This document shows, one piece after another, positions 28,458 to 36,865 of a DNA stretch of 64,000 nt (the stretch's first letter is position 1; the number at the start of each line of letters is the position of its first letter). The notes under the pieces are model-generated. The model did no database searches. It had not been told where the DNA came from and saw nothing but the letters and a program-made list of their open reading frames with translations. A program made the translations under genes and the position numbers. The DNA lies in the NCBI RefSeq assembly GCF_000092645.1, contig NC_014165.1, positions 1,302,001 to 1,366,000 on the forward strand, written 5' to 3'. This DNA comes from Thermobispora bispora DSM 43833. Lineage in GTDB: Bacteria > Actinomycetota > Actinomycetes > Streptosporangiales > Streptosporangiaceae.

Positions 28458-29681
28458 TCAGAGCTCCTGGAGCACGTGGTCGAGCTGCTCGATGGCCCAG
28501 GCCAGGTCGTCCTTGGAGACCACGAGGGGCGGGGCGAGGCGGATCGTGGAGCCGTGGGTGTCCTTCGCCAGCACGCCGCGGCGCATCAGGGCCTCGCAGA
28601 TGCGCCGCCCGGTGCCGAGCTCCGGATCGATGTCGATCCCCGCCCACAGGCCGCGGCCGCGCACCGCCGTGATGGCCGGCCGGCCGTGGCGGGTCCGCGT
28701 CTCGGCCAGCTCGCGCAGCCGCTCGTGCAGGAAGGCCCCGAGCTCGCGGGCCCGCGCCTGGTACTCGCCGGTCTTCAGCAGCCCGATCACGGCGATCGCC
28801 ACCGCGCAGGCGACCGGGTTGCCGCCGAAGGTCGAGCCGTGCTGGCCCGGCTTGAGCACGCCGAGCACCTCCGCGTCCGCGGCCACCGCGGAGACCGGGA
28901 TCACCCCGCCGCCGAGCGCCTTGCCGAGCAGGTACAGGTCGGGCACGACGCCCTCGTGGTCGCAGGCGAAGGTCCGGCCGGTGCGGCCGAGGCCCGACTG
29001 GATCTCGTCCGCGATGAAGAGCACCCGGTTCGCCGAGCAGATCTCCCGGACCGCGGTGAGGTAGCCGTCCGGGGGCACGTACACCCCGGCCTCGCCCTGG
29101 ATGGGCTCGAGCAGCACGGCCACCGTGTTCTCGTCGATCGCCTCCCGGATCGCGTCGGCCGAGCCGTACTTCACCACCCGGAACCCGGGGGTGAACGGGC
29201 CGAAGCCGCCGTACGCGTCGGGGTCGCTGGAGAACCCCACGATCGTGGTGGTGCGGCCGTGGAAGTTGTTCTCCATGACGATGATGTTCGCCTGGTCCTT
29301 GGCCACGCCCTTGACCTCGTAGCCCCACTTGCGGGCCACCTTGATCGCGGTCTCCACGGCCTCGGCGCCGGTGTTCATCGGCAGCACCATGTCCTTGCCG
29401 CAGAGCCCGGCGAGCGCGGTGACGAACTCGGCGAACCGGTCGTGGTGGAACGCGCGGCTGGTCAGGGTGAGCCGGTCGAGCTGATCGCGGGCCGCCGCGA
29501 TGATCGCCGGGTGGCGGTGGCCGAAGTTCAGCGACGAGTAGCCGGCGAGGCAGTCGAGGTAGCGCTTCCCCTCCACATCGGTGACCCACGCGCCCTCTCC
29601 CGTGGCGAGGACCACGGGGAGCGGGTGGTAGTTGTGCGCGCTGTGGCGCTCGGTCAGGCGGATCAGCTCTTCGGTGATCAT
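28458..29681 (-). CDS. rocD: ornithine aminotransferase
   Basis: PLP-dependent class III aminotransferase, 407 residues, that converts ornithine to glutamate-5-semialdehyde. The sequence MNTGAEAVETAIKVARKW, the PLP-contacting ADEIQSGLGRTG and the lysine in LLGKALGGGVIPVSA fit RocD closely. The start ATG overlaps the stop of the upstream hydrolase (ATGA), so the two enzymes are coupled. A longer start seven codons upstream is less likely. It is convergent with the epimerase gene. Confidence 0.94.
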   Translation of the reverse strand: MITEELIRLTERHSAHNYHPLPVVLATGEGAWVTDVEGKRYLDCLAGYSSLNFGHRHPAIIAAARDQLDRLTLTSRAFHHDRFAEFVTALAGLCGKDMVLPMNTGAEAVETAIKVARKWGYEVKGVAKDQANIIVMENNFHGRTTTIVGFSSDPDAYGGFGPFTPGFRVVKYGSADAIREAIDENTVAVLLEPIQGEAGVYVPPDGYLTAVREICSANRVLFIADEIQSGLGRTGRTFACDHEGVVPDLYLLGKALGGGVIPVSAVAADAEVLGVLKPGQHGSTFGGNPVACAVAIAVIGLLKTGEYQARARELGAFLHERLRELAETRTRHGRPAITAVRGRGLWAGIDIDPELGTGRRICEALMRRGVLAKDTHGSTIRLAPPLVVSKDDLAWAIEQLDHVLQEL

Positions 29682-30514
29682 CTGATCTCCAGGGTGCAGC
29701 ACTTCGGACCACCACCGGCCTTGCGCAGCTCGCTGAGGTCGACGGGGATCACCTCGAAGCCGCGGCGCTCGAGCTCCCGGATGAGCCCGGTCGCCTCGGC
29801 ATTGATCACGACGTGCCTGCCGTCGCTCACCGCGTTGAGGCCGAGCACCTGCGCGTCCTCGGCCGAGGCGATGACGGCGTCGGGGAACATGTACTCCAGC
29901 ACCCGCCGGCTGCCCTCGGAGAAGGCGCCCGGGTAGTAGGCGATGTTGCCGCCGTCCAGCGGGAAGAGCGCGGTGTCCAGGTGGTAGTAGTGCGGGTCCA
30001 CCAGGCGCAGGGTCACCACCGGCCGGCCGAGGAACTCCTGGGCCTCCAGGTGGGCGGCGACGTCGGTGCGGAAGCCCGTCCCTGCCAGGATCACCCGGTC
30101 GAGCACGAGGAAGTCGCCCTCGCCCTCGTTGGTGGCGGTGGGCTCCATGACCTCATAGCCCCGCTCGGCGAACCAGCGCAGGTAGGCGCCGGCCTCGGCG
30201 GCGCGCTCCGGGTACCGGAACTTCGCGCCGTAGACCCGACCGTCCACCACCAGGGCGCCGTTCGCCGCGAACACCATGTCGGGCAGGCCCTCGATCGGCT
30301 CGATCAGGCTCACCTTGTGCCCGAGCCGCTCATAGGTCTCCCGCAACCGTTCCCATTGCTCGATCGCCTTGGCGGTGTCGGCGCCCTTCACCGGATCCAT
30401 CCACGGGTTGATGGCATAGCTCACGGTGAAGTACTCCGGCCGGCACATCAGGTAATGACGTACCGTGGCGTGCCGCTCACAATGCGTGGTTTCAGCAGGG
30501 TGCGCGATCGTCAT
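29678..30514 (-). CDS. DDAH/ArgZ-type guanidino-modifying hydrolase
   Basis: A 278-residue amidinotransferase-fold enzyme, usually annotated as dimethylarginine dimethylaminohydrolase. Seen: MCRPEYFTVSYAINPWMDP near 23-41, GLPDMVFAANGALV with N85, FYHLDTA-like YYHLDTALFPLDGG, GLNAVSDGRHV, and the C-terminal catalytic cysteine in GGGPKCCTLEIR. The Asn in VFAAN fits arginine dihydrolases of the ArgZ type, where arginine deiminases have Asp in FTRD. Arginine to ornithine would feed directly into coupled RocD. The ATG 30514 start has GGAG nine bases upstream; an earlier ATG at 30526 is possible. Substrate remains inferred. Confidence 0.88.
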   Translation of the reverse strand: MTIAHPAETTHCERHATVRHYLMCRPEYFTVSYAINPWMDPVKGADTAKAIEQWERLRETYERLGHKVSLIEPIEGLPDMVFAANGALVVDGRVYGAKFRYPERAAEAGAYLRWFAERGYEVMEPTATNEGEGDFLVLDRVILAGTGFRTDVAAHLEAQEFLGRPVVTLRLVDPHYYHLDTALFPLDGGNIAYYPGAFSEGSRRVLEYMFPDAVIASAEDAQVLGLNAVSDGRHVVINAEATGLIRELERRGFEVIPVDLSELRKAGGGPKCCTLEIR

Positions 30515-30548
30515 CGACAACTCCATAGGGGTACGCCGGACACTGGTC

Positions 30549-30577
30549 AGCGTAGGAACGCGGCGGAGCCCGGCCAA
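30549..30577 (-). promoter_or_regulatory. putative promoter of the hydrolase-rocD operon
   Basis: On the minus strand TTGGCC (30577-30572) and TACGCT (30554-30549) are spaced by 17 bases, 35 bases before the start codon. It lies between the operon and the lrp gene. Confidence 0.5.
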
Positions 30578-30617
30578 TGCGTCTGTGTTGCGCCCTGCTT
30601 TCGATCGGTTGCGTATT

Positions 30618-31067
30618 TCAGTCGCTCACCGGCGATCTGTTAACCAGCCGGGAGAGCACGATCGAGCTCTTGGTGCGGAGCACGAACGGCTCGGCCGCGA
30701 TGTGCTCGATCACCCGCTCGACATGGCCCACGTCGGGCGCGCGGATGTGGAGCAGCGCGTCGGCCTCGCCCGTGACCGTGCACGCGGAGACGACCTCCGG
30801 ATGCCGGGCGACGGCCTTGCCGATCTCCGCCGGGGAGGTCTTGTCGCGGCAGTAGACCTCGACGTACGCCTCGGTCGTCCAGCCGAGGGCCGTGGGCTCG
30901 ACCCGCGCGCTGAAGCCGGTGATGACCCCCGCGGCGACGAGCCGGTCGATCCGCCGCTTCACGGCCGGGGCGGACAGTCCTACCTGAGCGCCGATCTCGG
31001 CGTACGTCGCGCGGGCGTCCTCGATGAGGGCCCGGATGATGGCGCGGTCAAGGTCGTCCAGCTTCAC
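30618..31067 (-). CDS. Lrp/AsnC-family transcriptional regulator
   Basis: A 149-residue feast/famine regulator. The N-terminal HTH (LDDLDRAIIRALIEDARATY, then VGLSAPAVKRRIDRL) and the C-terminal RAM ligand domain (CTVTGEADALLHIRAPD) are complete. It is directly upstream of, and on the same strand as, the arginine/ornithine pair. It therefore probably controls it in response to an amino acid. The GTG at 31067 is taken as start because the upstream 51 codons look non-coding and TATACA lies seven bases before it. Confidence 0.9.
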   Translation of the reverse strand: MKLDDLDRAIIRALIEDARATYAEIGAQVGLSAPAVKRRIDRLVAAGVITGFSARVEPTALGWTTEAYVEVYCRDKTSPAEIGKAVARHPEVVSACTVTGEADALLHIRAPDVGHVERVIEHIAAEPFVLRTKSSIVLSRLVNRSPVSD

Positions 31068-31073
31068 GAGGAC

Positions 31074-31083
31074 CTGTATACAG
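31074..31083 (-). promoter_or_regulatory. palindrome at the lrp promoter
   Basis: CTGTATACAG is a perfect ten-base palindrome, seven bases before the lrp GTG. It contains the likely -10 element TATACA. It may be an Lrp autoregulatory half-site. Confidence 0.4.
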
Positions 31084-31473
31084 CCCACGGACCGGAATCC
31101 CGATATCGGCGGCGGCGGAACTCGGGGGTGCCACCGCGCCGCGGGCCGGCCGCCGCACCCCGATCCCGTGCCCGGGCGGATCGCCCGCCGGCCTCGCCGA
31201 GCCGGCGGGCGCCCCACCACCCCATACCGCCGGCGGTGAGGCCGGGCCGGGGCCGGCCCGGGGATCCTCCGGCCGCCTGGCGCGGCCCTCGTCGTGGATC
31301 CCGGCGGCTCGCCGCCCTCGTCCCGGAGCCTGGGCGCGGATGCCCGCGACCCCGCGCCGTGGCCGGCGTCGCGTTAGGCAGCAACCGATTCCAGAAGGAA
31401 AACGCCTGATCAGGGCCGGGAAAAGGTATTGAAAGTTCATACCGGCGGGCGGGCGCCGTACGCGACTGAGACG

Positions 31474-31488
31474 GTCACAATTGGTGAC
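31474..31488 (+). promoter_or_regulatory. inverted repeat at the lysR start
   Basis: GTCAC-N5-GTGAC directly precedes GTG 31489 and overlaps a CACAAT hexamer. A LysR regulator bound here would block its own expression. Confidence 0.4.
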
Positions 31489-32406
31489 GTGGCGGACGTC
31501 AACTTCACCCTCGTCCAGCTGCGTTACTTCGTGACGGCGGCCGAGCTCGGCAGCATGACCGCGGCGAGCAAAGAGCTGATGGTGGCGCAGTCTGCCATTT
31601 CGGCCGCCATCGCGCAGGTGGAGAGGGAGCTCGGTGTTCAGCTGCTGATCCGCCACCACGCCCGGGGCCTGTCGCTCACCCGGTCGGGGGAGCGGTTCCT
31701 CGCCGAGGCGCGGGAGTTCCTCGCCCACGCGGCCGCGCTCGCCCAGTCGGCGCGCGGGCTCGCCGTCTCGCTCACCGGCGAGCTCACCATCGGGTGCTTC
31801 ACCGCGATCGCCCCGTTCTACCTGTCGCGGCTGCTCGGCGAGTTTGCCTCCCGGTACCCCGAGGTGCGGGTCACGGTCGTCGAGGGCGGGGTCGCTGAGC
31901 TGGAGTCGGCCCTGCTCGACGGCAGGTGCGAGCTCGCTCTGGTCTACGGCACCGATCTCGCGCTCGACCTGGAGATCCGCCCGCTCACCCAGGTCCGGCC
32001 GTACGCGCTGCTGCCGCCCGGCCACCGGCTCGCGAGCGCCGAGACGGTCTCGGTCGCCGACCTCGCCTCCGAGCCGCTGATCATGCTGGATCTGCCGCGC
32101 AGCCGCGACTACTTCCGCGCGCTCTACACCACGGAGCCGCGGGTGCGGTTCCGTACCTCGAGCTATGAGACGGCGCGATCGCTCGTCGCCGGAGGGCACG
32201 GCTACTCGATCTTCACCGAGCTGCCGCTCACCGACGAGACCTACGACGGCGGCCGCGTGGTGACCGTGCCGATCAGTGACGAGGCTCCGCCGCTCAACGT
32301 GGTGCTCGCCTCCGTCCGCGGGGTGCGGCCCACGGCCCGCGCCGTCGCCTTCAGCGAGACCTGCCAGGAGTTCTTCGCCCGGCTCTCCCGGGAACGGAAG
32401 GCCTAG
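31489..32406 (+). CDS. LysR-family transcriptional regulator
   Basis: A 305-residue regulator. The winged HTH (LVQLRYFVTAAELGSMTAASKELMVAQSAISAAI) and the periplasmic-binding-like effector domain (GELTIGCFTAIAPFYLSRLLGEF, then PLIMLDLPRSRDYF) are complete. The frame can start at TTG 31429, but GTG 31489 gives the usual N-terminus. The nearest co-directional gene is its convergent neighbour, so the target cannot be deduced from context. Confidence 0.9.
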   Translation: MADVNFTLVQLRYFVTAAELGSMTAASKELMVAQSAISAAIAQVERELGVQLLIRHHARGLSLTRSGERFLAEAREFLAHAAALAQSARGLAVSLTGELTIGCFTAIAPFYLSRLLGEFASRYPEVRVTVVEGGVAELESALLDGRCELALVYGTDLALDLEIRPLTQVRPYALLPPGHRLASAETVSVADLASEPLIMLDLPRSRDYFRALYTTEPRVRFRTSSYETARSLVAGGHGYSIFTELPLTDETYDGGRVVTVPISDEAPPLNVVLASVRGVRPTARAVAFSETCQEFFARLSRERKA

Positions 32407-32415
32407 GCGCGGCGG

Positions 32416-33306
32416 TCAGCCGAGCCCGTCGAGCAGCCGCTCGAGGAACGCGCGCGATCGCGCGGGCGAGTGCGCCTCCACGGATAGGGCGTTCATCACC
32501 CGCAGGTACGGCTCGGTCTCGGCGGGCTTGTCGAGGTAGGCGGCGCTGTTGAGCTGCTCCATGTAGACCACGTCCGGCAGGTCCGGGGACTCGAACCGCA
32601 AGATCGTGAACGGGCCGGCCGCGGCCGAATGGCCGCCCCGGTCGAACGGGAGCACCTGGAGGGTGACGTTCGGCATGGTGGTGATCTCGATCAGGTGCTC
32701 GATCTGGCCCCGGAGCACCTTGGTGCCCCCGAACGGGCGGCGCAGCGCCGCCTCGTCCACCACGGCCCACAACCGCAGGGGGTCCGGCCCGGTCAGCCGC
32801 TCCTGCCGCCGCATCCGGACGGCGACCCGCTGCTCCACCTCGCGCTCGGTCGCGTCCTTGTGGCGGTGCTTGATCACCGCGCGTGCGTAGTCGGGGGTCT
32901 GGAGCAGCGCGGGGATGAACTGGACCTCGAAGGTGCGGACGACCGAGGCGGCGTCCTCCAGGCCGATATAGGACTCGAACCAGCTCGGCAGCACGTCGTG
33001 GTACTCGCGCCACCAGCCGGGGGCGTTCGCCTGCCGGGCCATGCCGAGCAGGGTCTCGCGATGGTGGGGGTCGGTCACGCCGTAGAGCGTGAGCAGGTCG
33101 GCGATGTCACGCTCCTTGAACCCGACGCGGCCGAGCTCCATCCGGCTGATCTTGGCGTTCGACGCCCGGATGGCCCGCGCCGCCTGGCCGGGGGTGGTGC
33201 CCGATGCCCGGCGTAACCGCCTGAGCTGCGCGCCGACGAGGATGCGCATGACCGTCGGCCCGCCGCGCGGGGCGGGCTTCGCGGTGGCTCTTTGCGGCCT
33301 GCTCAT
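32416..33306 (-). CDS. XRE-family regulator with DUF5753 domain
   Basis: About 296 residues. The N-terminal HTH (LRRLRRASGTTPGQAARAIRASNAKISRMELGR) is followed by the DUF5753 domain (YIGLEDAASVVRTFEVQFIPALLQTPDYARAVI and FDRGGHSAAAGPFTILRF). This class is very abundant in streptomycete-like bacteria and usually pairs with a small DUF397 protein, which is absent here. The start ATG 33306 has GGAG upstream; ATG 33321 is possible. It is divergent from an ATP-binding anti-sigma-like gene, a pairing also seen elsewhere in these organisms. It is nine bases from the convergent lysR. Confidence 0.88.
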   Translation of the reverse strand: MSRPQRATAKPAPRGGPTVMRILVGAQLRRLRRASGTTPGQAARAIRASNAKISRMELGRVGFKERDIADLLTLYGVTDPHHRETLLGMARQANAPGWWREYHDVLPSWFESYIGLEDAASVVRTFEVQFIPALLQTPDYARAVIKHRHKDATEREVEQRVAVRMRRQERLTGPDPLRLWAVVDEAALRRPFGGTKVLRGQIEHLIEITTMPNVTLQVLPFDRGGHSAAAGPFTILRFESPDLPDVVYMEQLNSAAYLDKPAETEPYLRVMNALSVEAHSPARSRAFLERLLDGLG

Positions 33307-33529
33307 TTGATGAATCTCCATCTGCAACCTTACGGCGGGTTCGGTCGAACCGAAAAGGAGCTTCGCGCTCGGAGAGTGATCGTATCCGGGCGCGCGTCGG
33401 CCCAGTCCTGGAACGACCCCGAATGCGGCTCGAAATGACATTTGCAGGCGCACCGGTGCTTGCCCGCGCAACGTACGGGGCAAGATACAGGCGGCGAGGA
33501 AGGTACGGGTGACGACCTAGGGAACGGCG

Positions 33530-34072
33530 ATGTACGCGGATCTGGCAGGACCTGGTGAGGCCACTGCGCCTCCATGGCTGACATCGGTCTTCGAGCAGAA
33601 CGGGTCCGCCGATCCGTCCGGCCCGCCGGCCGCCACCTGTTCCCTCGCCGGACGGACGACGTCGCCCGCGGCGGCCCGTGAGTTCGCCGCCCGGATCCTC
33701 GCCGACTGGGGGTTGCCGCATCTCATTGCGGACGTGCAGCTGGTCGTCTCGGAGCTGGTGACCAACGCCCTCCGGCACGCCCTCGCGGCCGGCCCGGCCT
33801 CGGGCTCGCCCATCCTGCTCCGGCTGGTACGGCACCGCTCGTACGTGGGCTGCGGGGTGAGCGACGACGGCGATGGGGCGCCCGCCCTGGTCGCGGGGGG
33901 CGACGACCTGTCCGAGAGCGGCCGCGGCCTCCACCTGGTCGACGCGCTCAGCTCGGCCTGGGGGTGGCTCCCGGTCGAGGGAGGCAAGGTCGTGTGGGCG
34001 TTGTTCGACGCCGGGGGCGGGGCCGCCCCGGACGGCGCCGCCGGCGGCCCGGAGGCCACCGGCGGGCGATGA
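33530..34072 (+). CDS. RsbW/SpoIIAB-like ATP-binding protein
   Basis: A 180-residue protein with a GHKL ATPase domain: VVSELVTNALRHA near 73-85 (N box) and SDDGDGAPAL near 111-120 (G1-like box), with ESGRGLHLVDALSSAWG. Such proteins are anti-sigma kinases or decoupled signalling kinases. The N-terminal 40 residues and C-terminal Gly/Pro tail are low-complexity. It is divergent from the XRE gene across 223 bases, so the two may form a regulatory pair. Confidence 0.82.
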   Translation: MYADLAGPGEATAPPWLTSVFEQNGSADPSGPPAATCSLAGRTTSPAAAREFAARILADWGLPHLIADVQLVVSELVTNALRHALAAGPASGSPILLRLVRHRSYVGCGVSDDGDGAPALVAGGDDLSESGRGLHLVDALSSAWGWLPVEGGKVVWALFDAGGGAAPDGAAGGPEATGGR

Positions 34073-34167
34073 TCGGAGGGCTTTCCGGTCCGCGCCGGGA
34101 CGGGCGGCGGCCCGGCGTGAAGGACTGATCGCCGGGCCACCGGACGCGCGCCGGGACCGGCGCCCGG

Positions 34168-34884
34168 TCAGTGCTGCTCGGCCTCCCCGGTGAGCTGCTC
34201 GGCGGCCTCCTCCGGGGTCTGCTCGAGGTCCTGGTCGGCCTGGGCCTTGAGCGCGGCCGACTCCTTGTCGAGGCGGACCCAGCTCGTCACGCTCTCGGCC
34301 GCGAACAGCACGAGCAGGTAGACGGTGAGGATCGCGGCGACCGGGGTGAGGACGCCGAGCGCCGCGGCCGCACCGATGATCAGCAGGCGGACCTCCCAGC
34401 CGAGCCCGGCGAGGAAGATCCACTGTGGGGGCCAGATGCCCTGCCGGGTCCGGTAGACGGTGTCGTAGGTGTGGTACCCGATCACGTAGATCAGGGCGAA
34501 GAGCAGCCACTTCGGGGTGTCCGTGGCGAGGCCGAGCAGGATGATCGTCAGGAACTCGGCCGCGCGCAGCAGCGGCGGGGTGAGCCAGTCGAGCCGTCCC
34601 AGGTGGTGGTGCGGCGCGGTGGGCACCGCGAGGAGGACGAGCACCAGCACGGGGGTGAGCAGGATCGGCCCTTCGGTGAGCACCCCGCCCACGGCCATCG
34701 CCACGATGGCGGCGATCGCGAGGAGGGTCGCCGGAACGGGGGACACCCCGCGCCCGAACACGCCCTTCAGCACGGCGACGAGGGGGCCGTCGTCGCGGTA
34801 GGCGATCAGGCGCTCCGTCTGGATGCGGAGGCGCTCCTCGTGGGGGTCGGTGATCGTGGTGGCCTGCGGCTGCTGGATGATCAT
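34168..34884 (-). CDS. DUF5941-type integral membrane protein
   Basis: A 238-residue protein with several membrane helices (near 53-70, 76-92, 108-125, 127-142, 160-180, 183-200) and charged ends. It resembles the C-terminal DUF5941 part that is fused to CDP-alcohol phosphotransferases in other actinobacteria. Here it is a separate gene whose ATG overlaps the stop of that phosphotransferase (ATGA), so they are coupled and likely form a complex. Confidence 0.72.
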   Translation of the reverse strand: MIIQQPQATTITDPHEERLRIQTERLIAYRDDGPLVAVLKGVFGRGVSPVPATLLAIAAIVAMAVGGVLTEGPILLTPVLVLVLLAVPTAPHHHLGRLDWLTPPLLRAAEFLTIILLGLATDTPKWLLFALIYVIGYHTYDTVYRTRQGIWPPQWIFLAGLGWEVRLLIIGAAAALGVLTPVAAILTVYLLVLFAAESVTSWVRLDKESAALKAQADQDLEQTPEEAAEQLTGEAEQH

Positions 34885-36473
34885 GCGAGAGACCTCAGGA
34901 AACGTCCGGTGATCGTGTAGACGGCCGCGACGCTGCCCCAGGTCACCAGGGTGAGGAAGGTGACGCGCGGGTCGAAGAAGGCCGCGGTGATCGCGATGGC
35001 GGCGAAGCGCTCGCCGATCGGGAACACGATCATCTTGCGGGCCCAGTGCACGGGCCGGAACTTCCCGGCCTTGGTCCAGAACTTCAGGAGCCTGCGCAGG
35101 CCGGTGGAGCGGCTCAGCCGGCGCTCCTCCAGCGCCTGGCGCAGCGGCCGGTCATCGGGCACCGTGAACGCCAGGGTGGGGAGCGGCAGGGGCGGCTTGC
35201 GGCGGTTGGCGGCGCCGAAGGCGAAGTCGAGCAGGTGCTTGACCGACTGCAGGGCGATCGCGATCAGCGCCAGGGTCCAGATCTCCTCGCCGTCGCCGAA
35301 CTGCCCGGAGACCGTGGCGCCGACGGCCAGGCCGACGAAGACGATGTACTCCTTGAACCGGTCGAAGGTGGCGTCGAGCCACGCCCCCAGGACGCTGAAC
35401 TTCCTGGCGTAGCGGGCGAGCTGCCCGTCGACGCAGTCGAAGACGAACGCGAAGTAGATGAGCACGGCGCCGGCGATCGCGCCCCAGCGGGTGCCGGTCG
35501 CGAACGACCCGGCGGCGAGCACGCCCAGGAAGATCGAGAACAGGGTGACGTGGTTGGGCGCGAGACCCCGGCGGGCCGCCCAGCGGGCGATGTACCGGGA
35601 GTAGGTGCTGACGAAGAACGTGGTGAAGAAGCCGTCGGCGCCCTTGACCGCGTTGTTGAGGCGGGCCCGGTCCTCGTCGTACCCGGACATCTCCACGAGC
35701 GCCTCGTCCGCCTCGGCCTGGGTGCGGATCCGCCGGTAGAACAGGTCACGGCGGCCGCGCACCCCGACCGACACGCCCTTGCGCACCAGGCCGAAGACGA
35801 GGAGCTCGACGACGTCGTCCTCCGGCCCGAACAGGTGGGCGATCTCCGCGAGCTCCCGGGCGGTCTCGGCGAGCAGGGCGGCGTGCCGCTGGTGGAGGTG
35901 GAGCGGGCCGAGCAGCACGGCGTTCGGGCGGGTGACGGCGTGGTGGGCGGTGCCGACCGAGATCACCCGGCCCCGGCTGGCGCGGGTGCGCTGGGGGAGC
36001 CCTTCGATCGACTTCATGCCGATCTCCGGCTCGGCCTCCTCGATCGGCGGCAGCTCCTCCACCTCGGGGGAGTCCTCGTCGCGCTGCTCCCGGGCGATCA
36101 GCGCGAGCGCCGCCCGCTTCGCCTTGCTGAGCTGGTAGATCAGCTCGTCGTGGATGAGCGAGTCCGCCGGGAGGATGAGGATGTTCTCCGTGCAGTCCTC
36201 GACCAGATCGGCCAGGGCCCGTAGATCGCCGGCGATGTCCGGGCTCTCGACGACCTTGCCGAGGTGGCCGCGGTAGGCCGGGGCGTGCTCGGGCCGGGCT
36301 ATCGTCACCGGCGCGGGGTCCAGCGAGGTGACCTGCCCGACCAGTCGGCCGTACGCGGTCGGAGCTCCGGGGAGCGACGTCAACCGGATATCGGTCGGCA
36401 GGGCGGGTGGGCCGCCTGGTGGAGGAGAACCGAAGGGGTTGGGCGGCGAGCCCAGCAGGACCACGCGGGTCAT
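34881..36473 (-). CDS. CDP-alcohol phosphatidyltransferase family membrane enzyme
   Basis: A 530-residue protein. The catalytic signature DG-X2-AR-X8-G-X3-D-X3-D is seen in DCVDGQLARYARKFSVLG followed by AWLDATFDRF, about 355-382. So it should transfer a phospho-alcohol from a CDP-activated donor. The N-terminal 210 residues are a soluble domain (VVLLGSPPNPFGSPP, then DNILILPADSL-like ENILILPADSLIHDELIY) whose pattern recalls nucleotidyltransferases but lacks their clear GXGXR motif. The product is unknown. GAAAGG precedes the ATG. Co-transcribed with the DUF5941 protein. Confidence 0.85.
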   Translation of the reverse strand: MTRVVLLGSPPNPFGSPPPGGPPALPTDIRLTSLPGAPTAYGRLVGQVTSLDPAPVTIARPEHAPAYRGHLGKVVESPDIAGDLRALADLVEDCTENILILPADSLIHDELIYQLSKAKRAALALIAREQRDEDSPEVEELPPIEEAEPEIGMKSIEGLPQRTRASRGRVISVGTAHHAVTRPNAVLLGPLHLHQRHAALLAETARELAEIAHLFGPEDDVVELLVFGLVRKGVSVGVRGRRDLFYRRIRTQAEADEALVEMSGYDEDRARLNNAVKGADGFFTTFFVSTYSRYIARWAARRGLAPNHVTLFSIFLGVLAAGSFATGTRWGAIAGAVLIYFAFVFDCVDGQLARYARKFSVLGAWLDATFDRFKEYIVFVGLAVGATVSGQFGDGEEIWTLALIAIALQSVKHLLDFAFGAANRRKPPLPLPTLAFTVPDDRPLRQALEERRLSRSTGLRRLLKFWTKAGKFRPVHWARKMIVFPIGERFAAIAITAAFFDPRVTFLTLVTWGSVAAVYTITGRFLRSLA

Positions 36474-36760
36474 GGCAACCTTTCACGCGATGGGGGAGTG
36501 GCCCGTGGGTCGTATCCCCTGATCTGTCGCCTGTCGCGGCCGCACAGACGGCGCCTCGCCACGCCGGGTCCCCGTCCGGGATGTCCGTGTAGAGGCGTGT
36601 CGCGCCTGGCCTTGTCCTCGCTTACGGCAAGATCCCGGGACACTCCCTGACTTGACCGATGCGGGGAAGTCCGCCGGAAAAGCTTAGTGACCTTTCGTAA
36701 GCGTGGTGAATCCCGTCAGAGCTGTATGTCCTGATATGCGTGCTTGATCGGGTCTGGTGA

Positions 36761-36772
36761 CCAAGATCTTGG
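36761..36772. promoter_or_regulatory. 12-bp perfect palindrome upstream of recO
   Basis: CCAAGATCTTGG is flanked by TCTGG (36753-36757) and CCAGA (36773-36777), so the dyad extends to 25 bases with a three-base asymmetry. Looks like an operator; the protein is unknown. Confidence 0.5.
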
Positions 36773-36853
36773 CCAGATCATTACTGAAGTCTCACCGTTC
36801 GTGCCCCATAATCCGCCGCGCACCGCGGCGGCCGGGCAGGCCGGGCCGGGCCG

Positions 36854-36859
36854 TACGAT
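36854..36859 (+). promoter_or_regulatory. putative -10 hexamer of recO
   Basis: TACGAT lies six bases before GTG 36866 with no Shine-Dalgarno sequence. Confidence 0.5.
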
Positions 36860-36865
36860 GGCCTG

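Larger units (their letters stand above)
31068..31488. other. divergent intergenic region lrp/lysR
   Basis: No gene is supported. It holds CTGTATACAG (31074-31083) next to lrp and GTCAC-N5-GTGAC (31474-31488) next to lysR. Between them it is GC-rich with Gly/Arg-rich shadow frames. A slightly more A/T-rich segment (31380-31435) precedes the lysR side and could hold another promoter. Confidence 0.5.
36474..36865. other. divergent intergenic region CDP-alcohol transferase/recO
   Basis: No gene is supported. It is moderately A/T-rich from 36660 to 36800. It contains the palindrome CCAAGATCTTGG (36761-36772) inside longer arms, and the recO -10 hexamer near the right end. The left part is the promoter side of the phosphotransferase operon. 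Confidence 0.5.
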
